The translations under genes were made by a program, and so were the position numbers. 64,000 nucleotides of DNA from assembly GCA_041389885.1 (NCBI GenBank), contig JAWKRB010000007.1, forward strand, positions 248,001 to 312,000, read 5' to 3'. Position 1 is the first letter of the stretch, and each line of letters begins with the position of its first letter. The notes beneath the pieces are model-generated. The model had not been told where the DNA came from and searched no databases. It was given only the letters and a program-made list of their open reading frames with translations. The DNA is from JAWKRB01 sp041389885. GTDB lineage: Bacteria; Myxococcota_A; Polyangia; Polyangiales; Ga0077539. This document shows positions 9,437 to 18,876 of this stretch, piece by piece.

Positions 9437-10796
9437 ACCTCAGGCAGCGAGCACGGACCTCGCCCGTTGGACTCGGCTTCGGGAAACCTCGCACACCATC
9501 CGGCGTGCGGCGGCGCCGAGCAGGAGCTTGGCGCTGACCCAGCCCTCGATCGTGTCGGGCCGGGCTGGGCAGCCGACCGAGGCCACCCAGCGATTTGTCA
9601 CGTTTGGATGAAGCTCCACCTGCCACCTCAGGCGGTACAGAGCAAGGATTGCTTCGTCCGACAGCAGCTCGGCGGGCACCGTCGTGAAGACCACCACGTA
9701 CTCGGACCACAGCAGGTCCTTCGCTCGCGTCCTTGCCCTTCTCCTTGGAGGAGCCGCCGCCGGGCCTTCTTCGCCTGCGGCCTGGGCAAGCGAATCGCGA
9801 TCATGTCCGAAGACTGCGCAGCCCTTGCATTCGACGATCACCGCTCGGCTGCGAGCCTGGTCTCGCGTTCGGAAACGGAGCACCCACGCTCCACGTCGAT
9901 CGGTTGGCGGCGGCGGGCGTCGAGCACGGGCAACGTCCCGCGGTTGTAGCGGACGATCAGGTCGCCGCCGTGGATGACCGAGTGCTCGATGCTCGGCGGG
10001 TGCTGTAGGCGCACGGTCCACCAGATCCAGGTCGCCCGGCTGGATGGGCGAAGTTTCGAAGGGTCTCGCCGCCCTTGTCGTCGGTGAAGTGCGCCTGCTC
10101 GGGGACGCAGTTTGTGCGTGGATGCGTAGTGGACACGGAAGGTTGTGCCCATCGCGCCCGGTCGCGTCTTCGTGGTCGCGTCGGTGCGAGAAGATCCGGA
10201 AAGCCTGCCCGACCGCGCCGCGTCGAACATCTCCGGCGCACCGATCATCTGCGCCGCCAGCTCCGAGAGCCAGGGACTGACCGCGCATGCGGTAATGGAG
10301 CGCGACGGCCGACACGGTCCACCAGCTTCGACGCAGCCGCCAGCGCCACGGTCTGGTCGAGGGAACTCACGGTCTGCACGTGATGCAGCACCAGTCGCAG
10401 TAGCGCTAACCCCGGATCCGGAGCTTGGCCTTCTCCTCGCGCCGGTGGCCGAGCGGATCGAGCGGGCAAAGCCGCAGCTCTTCCGCCCGCTGCGTCCAGT
10501 TTTTCGGCAGGAACGACTGGATCGTCGCCCAGCCGGCGGGGGTCTCGGCTCGGTTCCCGCTCAGGGTGGTTCGAGACGCGAGCAGCACGCTCTGCGCGGC
10601 GCGGGTGACGACCTGCATCTCACCGCCGAGGTAGCTCCCTACGACGCAGAGCGTCCCATCGCTGCCGTTCGCGTCGGACAGCACCTCGAGCGTCTCGTTG
10701 ACGCTGTAGACGCCGTTGGAGACGACCGTGAGCGGAGGGAGGCTCACGCCATCCCGGTCGCGATCTCGCACCGCCGCGTGCAGACACGCTTGATAC
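9311..10796. repeat. 125-bp direct repeat flanking the IS4 remnant
   Basis: Bases 9311-9435 and 10672-10796 are the same 125 bp with two differences (at 9317 and 9366). The shared piece codes for the segment YQACLHAAVRDRD through NETLEVL of the beta-helix family. A third, indel-ridden copy lies at about 13602-13728. The two close copies bracket the transposase debris, far too long to be a normal target duplication (IS4 family usually makes 8-12 bp), so duplication or unequal recombination must have taken place. Confidence 0.85.
9437..10543 (-). pseudogene. decayed IS4-family transposase (several frameshifts)
   Basis: Read on the minus strand from 10543: GWATIQSFLPKNW (transposase N-terminus), then in another frame LLRLVLHHVQTVSSLDQTVALA, then VSAVALHYRMRG, SELAAQMIGAPEMFD, FRVHYASTH, then PIQPGDLDLVDRA, VLRFRTRDQARSRAVIVECKGC, and finally ILALYRLRWQVELHPN, the Y-(2)-R-(3)-E type block of IS4 transposases, ending in TIEGWVSAKLLLG. 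The order of motifs is right but at least four frame changes are needed, so it cannot be active. No clean terminal inverted repeats are visible at the edges; the left edge joins beta-helix coding sequence directly and the right edge follows the GNRAE codons of the sister gene. Confidence 0.75.
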
Positions 10797-11311
10797 GCCG
10801 CCGCGCTCGCCGACGCGTAGGCGGGTGTCGTGGACGAGAAGCCCGGCACGACGCCGAACCACTCGGGGTAGATCTCTTCGATGCGCGTGCTCTCGAAGCG
10901 CACCAGCGCGGTGCCCGCGGGCTCAGTCGATGTGGGGTTGCTCAGACGCGCTCGGACTTCTGGCAGGTCGAAGATCTGCGTCGGATCCGCGATGATGGAG
11001 CCGCGGATGATCACGACGACTCCAGGCGCAAGTTGGAGGACTGCGCCGCGCGCGAACCAGAGGGTATGGCGCTCCGGAAATATCAGCGCGCGAACATTCC
11101 CCATACCAACGACGTTGACGAGGGGTAACAGAGGGCTCCCATCGATGGGATTCACCGATGACACACGATACTCACGCGGATGGAAGTACAAGTAACTAGG
11201 AGGCGTGGAATCCACGGCCTGTAGGATGCGGGACGCTACGATCTCCGGACTGGTTCGGTTCATTATGCTTCGATCGTTCACAACGATCAGTTCAACACCG
11301 AAGTTGCCCAT
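10544..11311 (-). pseudogene. beta-helix protein, N-terminal part, truncated by IS4 remnant
   Basis: ATG at 11311 with GGGAGGAG eight bases upstream, inside the end of the FG-GAP gene (stop at 11315, 3-nt gap), so it was the next cistron. The open frame runs to 10406 but after residue about 255 (GNRAE) it enters transposase sequence (GWATIQSFLPKNW). Residues 1-255 include HTLWFARGAVLQLAPGVVVIIRGSI, then IEEIYPEWFGVVPG near residue 155, the motif shared by all beta-helix genes here, and the first helix strands LCVVGSYLGGEMQVVTRA. It matches the degenerate copy at 13442-14226 over almost its full length. Confidence 0.7.
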
Positions 11312-11314
11312 TCG

Positions 11315-13441
11315 TCAGACTCCTCCCACCCGCCGTGACGGCAACGAGAGCGCCAACCCGACGCCAAGCCCGTTGGGTTCCGTATCATACCCAGACTCAC
11401 CAAAAATGATCAGGCGACGCAAGTTCGAGATAGTCGGCCCGCCGAATATAATGTGCACAGACCCACGCCTTGGGAAGTACGATGACATGAACGACCCCGG
11501 ATCTCCGATCGCGAGGTCATCAAAACCATCACCATCGTAGTCCCCTGCGGCGGTCGAGTATCCGAACGTCCGATCCCGGTCCCAGAACTCTGTCCCTCCT
11601 CGGAACACCTGCACGGGGTCTGCAGTGATCCATCGTGTTGTCGTCGATTGATGCAGGTACACGAAACCTCGGCCCTCATCCGGATCAGTGAAGTCGGAAG
11701 TCCCGCAGGCTGGACACGCAAGTACGGGGTCCGCTCGGCCGTCACCATCAAGATCAGGTGCAACCCCTAGTCTCCGTCCATACGACTCAGGGTAGTAGCC
11801 GTTATCGCGCTGAGGTGGGAGGAGACCAGCCGTGTGGTCCAGGAAGTTCGTGGCGCTTCCGCGGAAGAACTCCAGCGATCTCGAAGACAAACTGAGAACG
11901 GCAACATCGCCTAATCGATCACCATCAACGTCTCCCACCCCGCCAATGTAGACACCAAATCCTGCACGACGCAGAAGAAATCCAGGTATAGATGAAGCGT
12001 CAATGCGACGTGCGGGCATCGAATCTACTCCATCCGCGCGACCACGATACACGTATACCGATCCATCGCCCGAAGTGACGCTGGTGTCGCCAACAAGCAG
12101 TTCAGCATAGCCGTCTCGATCAAGATCTCCCGCACACTCGACACTGCCGAAGTATGGTCGCAGTCGCACTCCAAGCGGATCCTCGATGACCTGCTGTCCA
12201 CCGCTGCCGAGTCCTTCGGGCCCACCAAAGACTACAAGCACTCTTGCGAGGTCGATTTGCGTGGAAACGGGGTAATCGCCTCCGCCGAACACGGCGTCGC
12301 TGAATCCGTCTCCATTGAGATCTCCCACCGCGAATTCGCTTGTGCCAGCCCGAATCCCAGCGGGATCATGTGATACACCTCGTGGAGTTCCTCTGAATAC
12401 GAATACGATGTCTCGCTGGAATCTACCTCCGTCGGCTCCGACGTATGTCTCTCGATTGGATATCACGAGGGCATCTGCGAGTCCGTCTCCATCGAAGTCC
12501 CCTACCTCAGCCCGGTTTTGGGTAGGTCCCTGTACAAAGGTCTGGAATCGAGACGCCAACAGACCATCAGTACCACCCCAGTACACTCTGAACCCCGATC
12601 TCGGATCAATGAGGTCATCAAATCCATCACCATTGAAATCTTTGATGGTGCCCCAGGCGGTGTCGGTGGGTGCGTCTCGATGCTTGACCCCGAACTCCCA
12701 GGTGAACGAGGTGTCCCGCCCGACCCGCGCCCCGATGCGGCCCCGCGCCCGCCAGAAGACCACTCCCGGGGGAAGCGCCTGCGGGGGCCGGGCGCTGCTC
12801 CCGGTCACGTCGAGCGTGGCGATGCGTTGCGTGCAACAGCGGTCGCGACAGAGCTCGATGCGTGCGCCATCCACCCCCGGCGGTAGGGACCAGAAGAGCG
12901 TCGGCCGCTGCGACGTCGCACGCATGGGGCTCATCGGGAAGAGCAAGCGCGGCGCCGCGATGGTCTCGTCGCCATCGGTCACCGCCGGGCAGATCGCGCG
13001 CATCTGCCGCGGCGGCCCGAAGTCTTCGACAAAGGCCGCATCACGCAGCGGTGTGACCTCGATGTCGCGATGAATGACATCTTCCATCGCCCACCGCGGA
13101 TCGATGTAGCGAGGGATGTCGATAAACACGTCTCGAAGCGGGGCGTCTGGAGGTGCGTCGAGAACGGGCGCGTCGATGCTCGAAGCGTCTACAGCAGCCC
13201 CGGCATCGGGTGGGTCCACGAACACAAGATCGGGACGAGGGCGGGCGTCGAGGCGCGCGCCGGTGTCAACACGGCGCCCGATCCCGTTGTCGTTTGGAGG
13301 AGGGACGTCGGGCTTCGCCACGGCCCCCAGGTCGCTCCCAGCGTCGGCGGGGGAGCTCGGCTCTGCTCGTTGGCAGCCGATGCACGACAGCAGCGCGAAG
13401 AGCGCCGCCAGGCATTGCAGTCCGAAGATGACCGTCGTCAT
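11315..13441 (-). CDS. FG-GAP/integrin-alpha-like beta-propeller lipoprotein
   Basis: 708 aa from ATG 13441; the same frame is open upstream to 13780 through degenerate beta-helix sequence, which I exclude because a good export signal begins at 13441: MTTVIFGLQCLAALFALLSCIGCQ, with LLSC or CIGC as lipobox. A Pro/Asp/Ala-rich tether follows to about residue 100, then an Ig-like or fibronectin-like region (residues about 140-240). From about 245 there are seven FG-GAP units with calcium-loop motifs DFNGDGFDDL, DFDGDGLADA, DLNGDGFSDA, DLDRDGYAEL, DVDGDRLGDV, DLDGDGRADP, DYDGDGFDDL: one seven-bladed propeller like the integrin alpha head. Likely outer-membrane or surface-anchored, calcium-binding, ligand unknown. 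Its coding sequence is visibly less GC-rich than the neighbours. Confidence 0.8.
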   Translation of the reverse strand: MTTVIFGLQCLAALFALLSCIGCQRAEPSSPADAGSDLGAVAKPDVPPPNDNGIGRRVDTGARLDARPRPDLVFVDPPDAGAAVDASSIDAPVLDAPPDAPLRDVFIDIPRYIDPRWAMEDVIHRDIEVTPLRDAAFVEDFGPPRQMRAICPAVTDGDETIAAPRLLFPMSPMRATSQRPTLFWSLPPGVDGARIELCRDRCCTQRIATLDVTGSSARPPQALPPGVVFWRARGRIGARVGRDTSFTWEFGVKHRDAPTDTAWGTIKDFNGDGFDDLIDPRSGFRVYWGGTDGLLASRFQTFVQGPTQNRAEVGDFDGDGLADALVISNRETYVGADGGRFQRDIVFVFRGTPRGVSHDPAGIRAGTSEFAVGDLNGDGFSDAVFGGGDYPVSTQIDLARVLVVFGGPEGLGSGGQQVIEDPLGVRLRPYFGSVECAGDLDRDGYAELLVGDTSVTSGDGSVYVYRGRADGVDSMPARRIDASSIPGFLLRRAGFGVYIGGVGDVDGDRLGDVAVLSLSSRSLEFFRGSATNFLDHTAGLLPPQRDNGYYPESYGRRLGVAPDLDGDGRADPVLACPACGTSDFTDPDEGRGFVYLHQSTTTRWITADPVQVFRGGTEFWDRDRTFGYSTAAGDYDGDGFDDLAIGDPGSFMSSYFPRRGSVHIIFGGPTISNLRRLIIFGESGYDTEPNGLGVGLALSLPSRRVGGV

Positions 13442-14226
13442 TCCGCGCGTACGGAGCGGCGATGGCACGACGATCTCGGCTCGGTTCCCGCTCAGGGTGG
13501 TTCGAGACGCGAGCAGCACGCTCTGCGCGGCGCGGGTGACGACCTGCATCTCACCGCCGAGGTAGCCTCTACGACGCAGAGCGTCCCATCGCTGCCGTTC
13601 GCGTCGGACAGCACCTCGAAGCGTCTCGTTGACGCTGTAGACGCCGTTGGAGACGACCGTGAGCGGAGGGAGGCCTACGCCATCCCGGTCGCGATCCTGC
13701 ACTGCCGCGTGCAGACACGCTTGATACGCCGCCGCGCTCGCCGACGCGTAGGCGGGTGTCGTGGACGAGAAGCCCGGCACGACGCCGAACCACTCGCAGA
13801 TTCCTGATGCGCGTGCTCTCGAAGCGCACCAGCGTTCCGCGGGCTCGTCGACGTGGGTCGCCTGTGACGAGCTCGGACTTCTGGCAGGTCGAAGAGCTGT
13901 GTCGATCCGCGATGATGGAGCCCCGAATGATCACGACGACTCCAGGCGCAAGTCGGACAGCAAGCCGCGCGCGAACCAGAGCGTATGCCTTCTCGGGAAA
14001 CACCAGCGCGCGAACACTACCGTGCCCGCGATGGCGACGAAAGGCAATGAAAGACTGTCATCTGCGGGATCCAGCTTGTCGAGGTACACCCTGGGATGAG
14101 TAGAGAAACTTGCTCGCCGCTCCGCGACAACACTCAGCAATCGACGAGTGACAGAACGGGCATCCGGCAGATCTTCAATATTAATAAGCCACAAGCAACG
14201 ACCAATTTCTCGCCAAAGTTCGCCAT
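13442..14226 (-). pseudogene. degenerate beta-helix N-terminal copy
   Basis: Second copy of the gene start found at 11311. It begins with ATG 14226 (MANFGEKLVV, compare MGNFGVELIVV) and can be followed through at least three frames: VTRRLLSVVAERRASF and RVYLDKLDPADDS (to about 14040), APGVVVIIRGSIIAD (about 13950), then PGFSSTTPAYASASAAAYQACL to SVNETL (about 13780-13620) and GGEMQVVTRA to GNRAE (about 13560-13474). The last segment runs without a stop into the FG-GAP lipoprotein gene. Many small indels against the copy at 10544-11311 show it is no longer a working gene. Confidence 0.75.
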
Positions 14227-14229
14227 GTC

Positions 14230-16369
14230 AAATTCTACCCTCGTCGTTCCCAAGTGGAGTCGAACAGCCGCAAGGGATCCTCCGAGGCCGGAGGATTGAC
14301 CAATGAATGGAGACTCACCGTGCACAATCACCATGCGCAGTCTGGTCAGGTCTGTCCCCCCAAACACCAAAATACCTTTCCGCGGCGAGGATAGAACGAC
14401 CACGCAAAGCTTTGATATCTCCTATAGCAAGATCGTCAAATCCATCACCATTGTAATCTCCTGCTGCTAAATTGTCCGAAGGTAGCATCCCGATCCCAGA
14501 TGCGATCATCACCTCGAAATACGAGGGTGGCCGTCCCACCAAGCCACGAATCCGGGTGAATACCGATAGACGTAGACATAACCTCGCCCGTACTCAGGGT
14601 CAATTGTTCTTTCGGGACCACACCCGGGACAGACAGATGGGCCTGCGCGCTTCGTCGCCATCAAGATCAGAGCAAATGGAGGGGTATGTTCCGAATGAGC
14701 CCGGGCGATCGACTCGATCGCGCGGCGACGGCGTCACAGCTCGCCGCAAACTCGAGAATGCCCGTCTCGACTGCCTCGATAGAATTCTAGCGATCTGAGA
14801 GAACGGGTGCCTATGACCACGTCACTGATTCGGTCGCCGTCCACATCCCCGATGAGTCCGAGCCTCTCTCCGATGCCCGCAGAGACTCCCGGAGTGATGC
14901 AGGTGAGTTCGCCTCCAATCGTGTCGCAACGGTCGGCGTAACACCCTGCGCAGAGCCTGCGAAGACATATACCGTCCCCCTGGTGGAGGGATAGCCAGGT
15001 CGCTGGACTACAGATCGGCGTATCCATCGCCGTTGAGATCTCCGGCGCTACCGCAGCGGCCGTATCCGGATCGAAGACGCTCTCCTTGGGGATCATCGAA
15101 GGTCTGTTGTCCTCCGTCGCCAAGTCCTCCTGGTCCTCCCAACCACCAGGGTCCTTCCCGTCTGATTTGTGTACCATTGGGAGGCCACCTGACCATGGAG
15201 GCCATGTCGCTGAATCCATCACCATTGAAGAAGTCATCGACTGCCATTGTTAATAGAGAAGTTCGAAATGACATCTCCCCAGATCGAGCGCCCCTCGCCC
15301 TCCATAGATCACCCGCGTTCTGGCGGTGGACCTGCTCTCGCCATCGGACCCGGTGTAATAGAAGGCGCCTGCGCAGACGATCGCATCGGCGAGGCCGTCG
15401 CCGTTGAAGTCTCCGATCCGAACGAATTCAGGGCCCTTATTCTCGGTCGAGAGTACGGAAACCGCGAGTCATGAAGGCCGTCCTCGCCTCCCAGCAGATT
15501 CTGGCCTGCCCCGCCGAGACGAGGAGTAGATCGCATCGACGAGATCATCGTACCCGTCGCCGTTGAAGTCCTGATCGTCCCCCCAGGCGGTGTCGGTTGG
15601 CGCGTCCCGGTGCTTGACCCCGAACTCCCAGGTGAACGAGGTGTCCTGCCCGACCCGCGTCCCGATGCGCCCGCGCGCCCGCCAGAAGACCACCCCCGCT
15701 GGGAGGGCCTGCGGAGGTCGAGCGCTGCTCCCGGTCACGTCGAGCGTGGCGATGCGTTGCGTGCAGCATCGGTCACGGCAGAGCTCGATGCGCGCCGTCC
15801 ATTCTCGGCGGGAGTGACCAGAAGAGCGTCGGCCGCTGCGACGTCGCGCGCATAGGGCTCATCGGAAAGAGCAGGCGCGGCGCCGCGATGCGCTCATCGC
15901 CATCGGTCACAGCAGGGCAGCTCGCGCGCATCTGTCGCGCTGGGCCGAAGTCGTCGACGAAGGCCGCGTCGGGGAGCGGCGCGACCTCGATGTCACGACG
16001 AATGACATCCTCCATCGCCCACTGCGGATCGATGTACCTCGGAATGTCGATAAACACGTCTTGAAGCGGCGCGTCTGGAGCTGCGTCGAGAACGGGCGCG
16101 TCGATGCTCGAAGCGTCTTCAGCGGCCCCGGCATCGGGTGGGTCCTCGAACACAAGATCGGGACGAGGGCGGGCGTCGAGGCGCGTGCCGGTGTCGACGC
16201 GGGGCGAGATCCCGTTGTCGTTTGGAGGAGGAACGTCGGGCTTCACGGCGATCCCCAGGTCGCTCCCGGCGTCGGCGGGGGAGCTCGGCTCTGCTCGTTG
16301 GCAGCCGATGCACGACAGCAGCGCGAAGAGCGCCGCCACGCATTGCAGTCCGAAGATGACCGTCGTCAT
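14230..16369 (-). pseudogene. degenerate paralogue of the FG-GAP lipoprotein
   Basis: Starts at ATG 16369 with the same leader as the gene at 13441 (MTTVIFGLQCVAALFALLSC) and is nearly the same in sequence down to about 15600 (SFTWEFGVKHRDAP). It is then broken into several frames, with recognisable FG-GAP pieces: DFNGDGYDDL (about 15550), DFNGDGLADA (about 15400), FFNGDGFSDM (about 15220), DLNGDGYADL (about 15015), DVDGDRISDV (about 14840), DYNGDGFDDL (about 14440). The order mirrors the intact gene, so this is a tandem duplicate that has decayed. In the first frame it stops at 15773. Confidence 0.8.
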
Positions 16370-18127
16370 TCCGCGTGTACGATGCGGCGAGGGCACGACG
16401 ATCTCGGCTCGGTTCCCGCTCAGGGTGGTTCGAGACGCGAGCAGCACGCTCTGCGCGGCGCGGGTGACGACCTGCATCTCACCGCCGAGGTAGCTCCCCA
16501 CGACGCAGAGCGTCCCGTCGCTGCCGTAGCGCCTGCTCGTCCCTGCGCGCACGACGCTGCCCACTGCTGTCCTTCCCCAACGCACACTGGGCGCCTCAAC
16601 CGGTGCCGGGGGCTCATGCCGACAACCCAGGATCAGGTTGGATCGCACGGGCCGTCCGTTGCTGACATTGAACAGGTGGGGGTTCGGCGTGCCAAATAGC
16701 GTTGTGCTGCGAGATCGACAGGATGCCATGGCGACATACCCGTTTCCGGACAAGGGCTGGGCGTTGTCGGTCAGCGAGCCGCTCGCAGTGAGGAAGACGT
16801 CTTCGCCCAATGGCTCTTCGAATCCAGACGCAATCGCGGGCTTCGAATTGCGCGGAGACGGAATCTCTCGAAAGGTGTTGTGAAACTCACAGCCTTCGAT
16901 GAGGACCATTCCCATCGTGACATCGATGCAGGCGCGTGCGGCCCCTACAAAGACGGTGTCGGCGACCCTCAGCGCGACGCCGTTGTTGGTGCGAAACTGA
17001 ATGCCCAGAGGCGCCTCTAGACCCGCGACGGGATGGCACTCGACGCGACAGCTTCGAAGGTTGAACCCAGGAATGTCTCCATTCCCGTTTCGCACGGCCT
17101 CGGCGGGAATTTGCAGGGTCTGACGCTCATTCGCCGAGACGACCGTGATGGACCGCGCGCCAACCTCGGCACGAACCCGGGGGGGCCCGATCTGGACCTG
17201 GGTCTTTCGCGCGCCGCGGAATGTGCACCCCCGAACGGAGACCGCATGCGTCTGCTCGCCGCCTGACCCGCCTTGTCCGGAGTTGAGGAGCAGCCCGTAG
17301 TCTGCCTCCCCGTTCGCGTCGAGCGTCACGTTCTCCAGCAGACTTCCATACGCGAGATCAAGCCTGAGCACCGCGCGCTCCATGGCTCTCTCCAGCACGC
17401 TCTCTTCGGGCCCGAGCTCGAGCGTGCGCCAGTTCAGCGCCCGGAGCCCCGCCGCGTATTCGGTCGTCCCGACATTGAGACCGCGCAGCGTCGCGGAGAC
17501 GCGTGAGGGTACACCGAATCCGCTCAGCAACCTGCTGTTGTCGGGGGTGGGAGCGAGCGCCCGCCCCACCACCACGGTGCGACCGACGGAGTACATCCTT
17601 CGGAGCGTCACCGGGATGGGTTGCCGGAGCTGTCCGCGATGGGCGGTGCTCTTCGATTGAGGCAATCGGCGCGCGCTGGCCGCGTCGATCGCGCGCTGAA
17701 TCGCGTCGCTGTCATCGTGCAGTCGATCGCCGGTGGCGCCCCACCACTCGGGGAATACGTCCTTGAGATCCCCGCCCAGGAGCACCATCCCAGCGCCCCG
17801 CTCGTCGAAGATCGGGGCGATTGGAGCGACCATCCCGCCGAGAATGACCAGGCGCGAGTCGTCGAGGACGATCTTCGCGTCAGGGTCCAGCCAGAGCGTG
17901 ACGTTGGCACCGAGTTCGAGGTCGCCTTGCCAGGCGCCGTACTCATCTCGGATTCTATGCAGCGTGTACTCCCCAGGGGCGAAGTAGACGATCGCGGCAT
18001 TGCTGGCCCTTCTGATCGCCTCTTCAATAGCGCGGGTCTGGTCCTCCCGAAGATGAACGAAGAGGCCTGCCCCCTCTGGCCCGAGCGTCTCTCTTACGTC
18101 GAAGAACGCTTGTTCTTGAATGGGCAT
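15773..18127 (-). CDS. beta-helix protein with Pectate_lyase_3-like start, reading into FG-GAP leader
   Basis: ATG at 18127. Residues 1-125 form the capping region of this family (NVTLWLDPDAKIVLDDSRL). At about 127 comes VFPEWWGATGDRLHDDSDAIQRAI, closely matching the GA.GDG.tDDT.AI..AI signature of Pectate_lyase_3/tailspike proteins. Helix coils follow: LENVTLDANG, VSVRGCTFRG, LRSCRVECHP, VLIEGCEFHN. The helix part ends near residue 530. After that the frame runs through the 125-bp junction module and straight into the leader of the decayed FG-GAP gene (from 16369), ending at 15773, so the 784-aa product is a chimera. No signal peptide. Glycan binding or cleavage is likely for the helix, but not shown. 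Confidence 0.7.
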   Translation of the reverse strand: MPIQEQAFFDVRETLGPEGAGLFVHLREDQTRAIEEAIRRASNAAIVYFAPGEYTLHRIRDEYGAWQGDLELGANVTLWLDPDAKIVLDDSRLVILGGMVAPIAPIFDERGAGMVLLGGDLKDVFPEWWGATGDRLHDDSDAIQRAIDAASARRLPQSKSTAHRGQLRQPIPVTLRRMYSVGRTVVVGRALAPTPDNSRLLSGFGVPSRVSATLRGLNVGTTEYAAGLRALNWRTLELGPEESVLERAMERAVLRLDLAYGSLLENVTLDANGEADYGLLLNSGQGGSGGEQTHAVSVRGCTFRGARKTQVQIGPPRVRAEVGARSITVVSANERQTLQIPAEAVRNGNGDIPGFNLRSCRVECHPVAGLEAPLGIQFRTNNGVALRVADTVFVGAARACIDVTMGMVLIEGCEFHNTFREIPSPRNSKPAIASGFEEPLGEDVFLTASGSLTDNAQPLSGNGYVAMASCRSRSTTLFGTPNPHLFNVSNGRPVRSNLILGCRHEPPAPVEAPSVRWGRTAVGSVVRAGTSRRYGSDGTLCVVGSYLGGEMQVVTRAAQSVLLASRTTLSGNRAEIVVPSPHRTRGMTTVIFGLQCVAALFALLSCIGCQRAEPSSPADAGSDLGIAVKPDVPPPNDNGISPRVDTGTRLDARPRPDLVFEDPPDAGAAEDASSIDAPVLDAAPDAPLQDVFIDIPRYIDPQWAMEDVIRRDIEVAPLPDAAFVDDFGPARQMRASCPAVTDGDERIAAPRLLFPMSPMRATSQRPTLFWSLPPRMDGAHRALP

Positions 18128-18179
18128 CGCGTGCTCGTCCCCAACTTCGGGAGTCCGTTGCGGCGGGAGCCGCAGTCGT

Positions 18180-18873
18180 TCATCCGCTCACGGTCCCCGC
18201 GAGGGTGAACACCGCGCTGTCGCCCGTGAGGGTCTCGACCTTCCAGCGCACGAAGCGCAGCACGCCCTCGAAGCGCCGTCGGTCGGTGGTCGCCACGGCC
18301 ACCAGCGGGGTGAACACCCCGAGGCTCTGCCACTGCCCGTCGTTCTGGGTGAGCGCGGTCTCCACACGGACCGACAGCGTCCCCCCACTGGTTGAGCGCG
18401 GTCAAGACGAGGTCCATGGATGGGTAGCCCGCGGCGTCGAGGACCTGCTCCTTGGGCGCGGGTCCCGCGGACTTCACGGTCGCGCCGTCGGGCGGCGTGA
18501 GCTGGGCAGCGCCACCGGGACGAAATAGAGCGTCCCGCTCCCCACCGCGTTGATCGCGGCGACCTCGGTCTTGTCGGGTTGCACGCGGAGACGCACGACC
18601 TGGCGCCCGGCGAACACCGCCGCGTCTTGCGGTGATCCCGCGCTCGGCAGCACCGCGCTCGCCGACGAGCTCGCCGTGGCGAGCGCCACCGTCTCGGCCG
18701 CGCTCATCCCCGCGAGATGAACGAGGTAGACCCCCCGCGGGGAGCGTCAGCGACGCCGAGCTCGTGCTCACCGACAGCGCGTAGCTCTTGCGCCCCTGCA
18801 GCGCGCCGTCGTTCAGGCACGCGCGCAGGCTCTCATCGCCGATCTCCGGGTCGAACTCTCGCGGATACCCCAT
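18180..18873 (-). pseudogene. unknown 230-aa protein, three homopolymer frameshifts
   Basis: First gene of the minus-strand block. ATG 18873 (GTG 18876 just before) follows GGAGGGGG. Three single-base slips split it, each in a short homopolymer: the six-C run 18731-18736 (one too many), the GGG at 18504-18506 (one too few) and the six-C run near 18381-18386 (one too many). Correcting them gives one protein: MGYPREFDPEIGDESLRACL, then TLPAGVYLVHLAGMSAAETV, RLRVQPDKTEVAAINAVG, TLYFVPVALPQLTPPDG, LNQWGTLSVRVETALTQ and FVRWKVETLTGDSAVFTLAG. It looks like an all-beta protein. No family recognised. The pattern suggests sequencing error as much as true decay. Confidence 0.6.
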
Positions 18874-18876
18874 CAC

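Larger units (their letters stand above)
10543..16526. repeat. three-copy 125-bp junction module
   Basis: Nearly the same sequence occurs at 10543-10667, 13474-13597 and 16402-16526. On the minus strand it codes for SDGTLCVVGSYLGGEMQ...TLSGNRAE of the beta-helix proteins. What follows it differs by copy: IS4 transposase debris at the first; an FG-GAP lipoprotein gene at the second and third. What precedes it also differs: the same beta-helix N-terminus at the first two, a different full-length beta-helix gene at the third. It therefore marks recombination joints in the block. The coordinates here span all three copies. Confidence 0.8.

Noticed and set aside
9440..10315. Intact transposase
   Set aside because: Transposase motifs are scattered over several frames, so only a remnant is supported.
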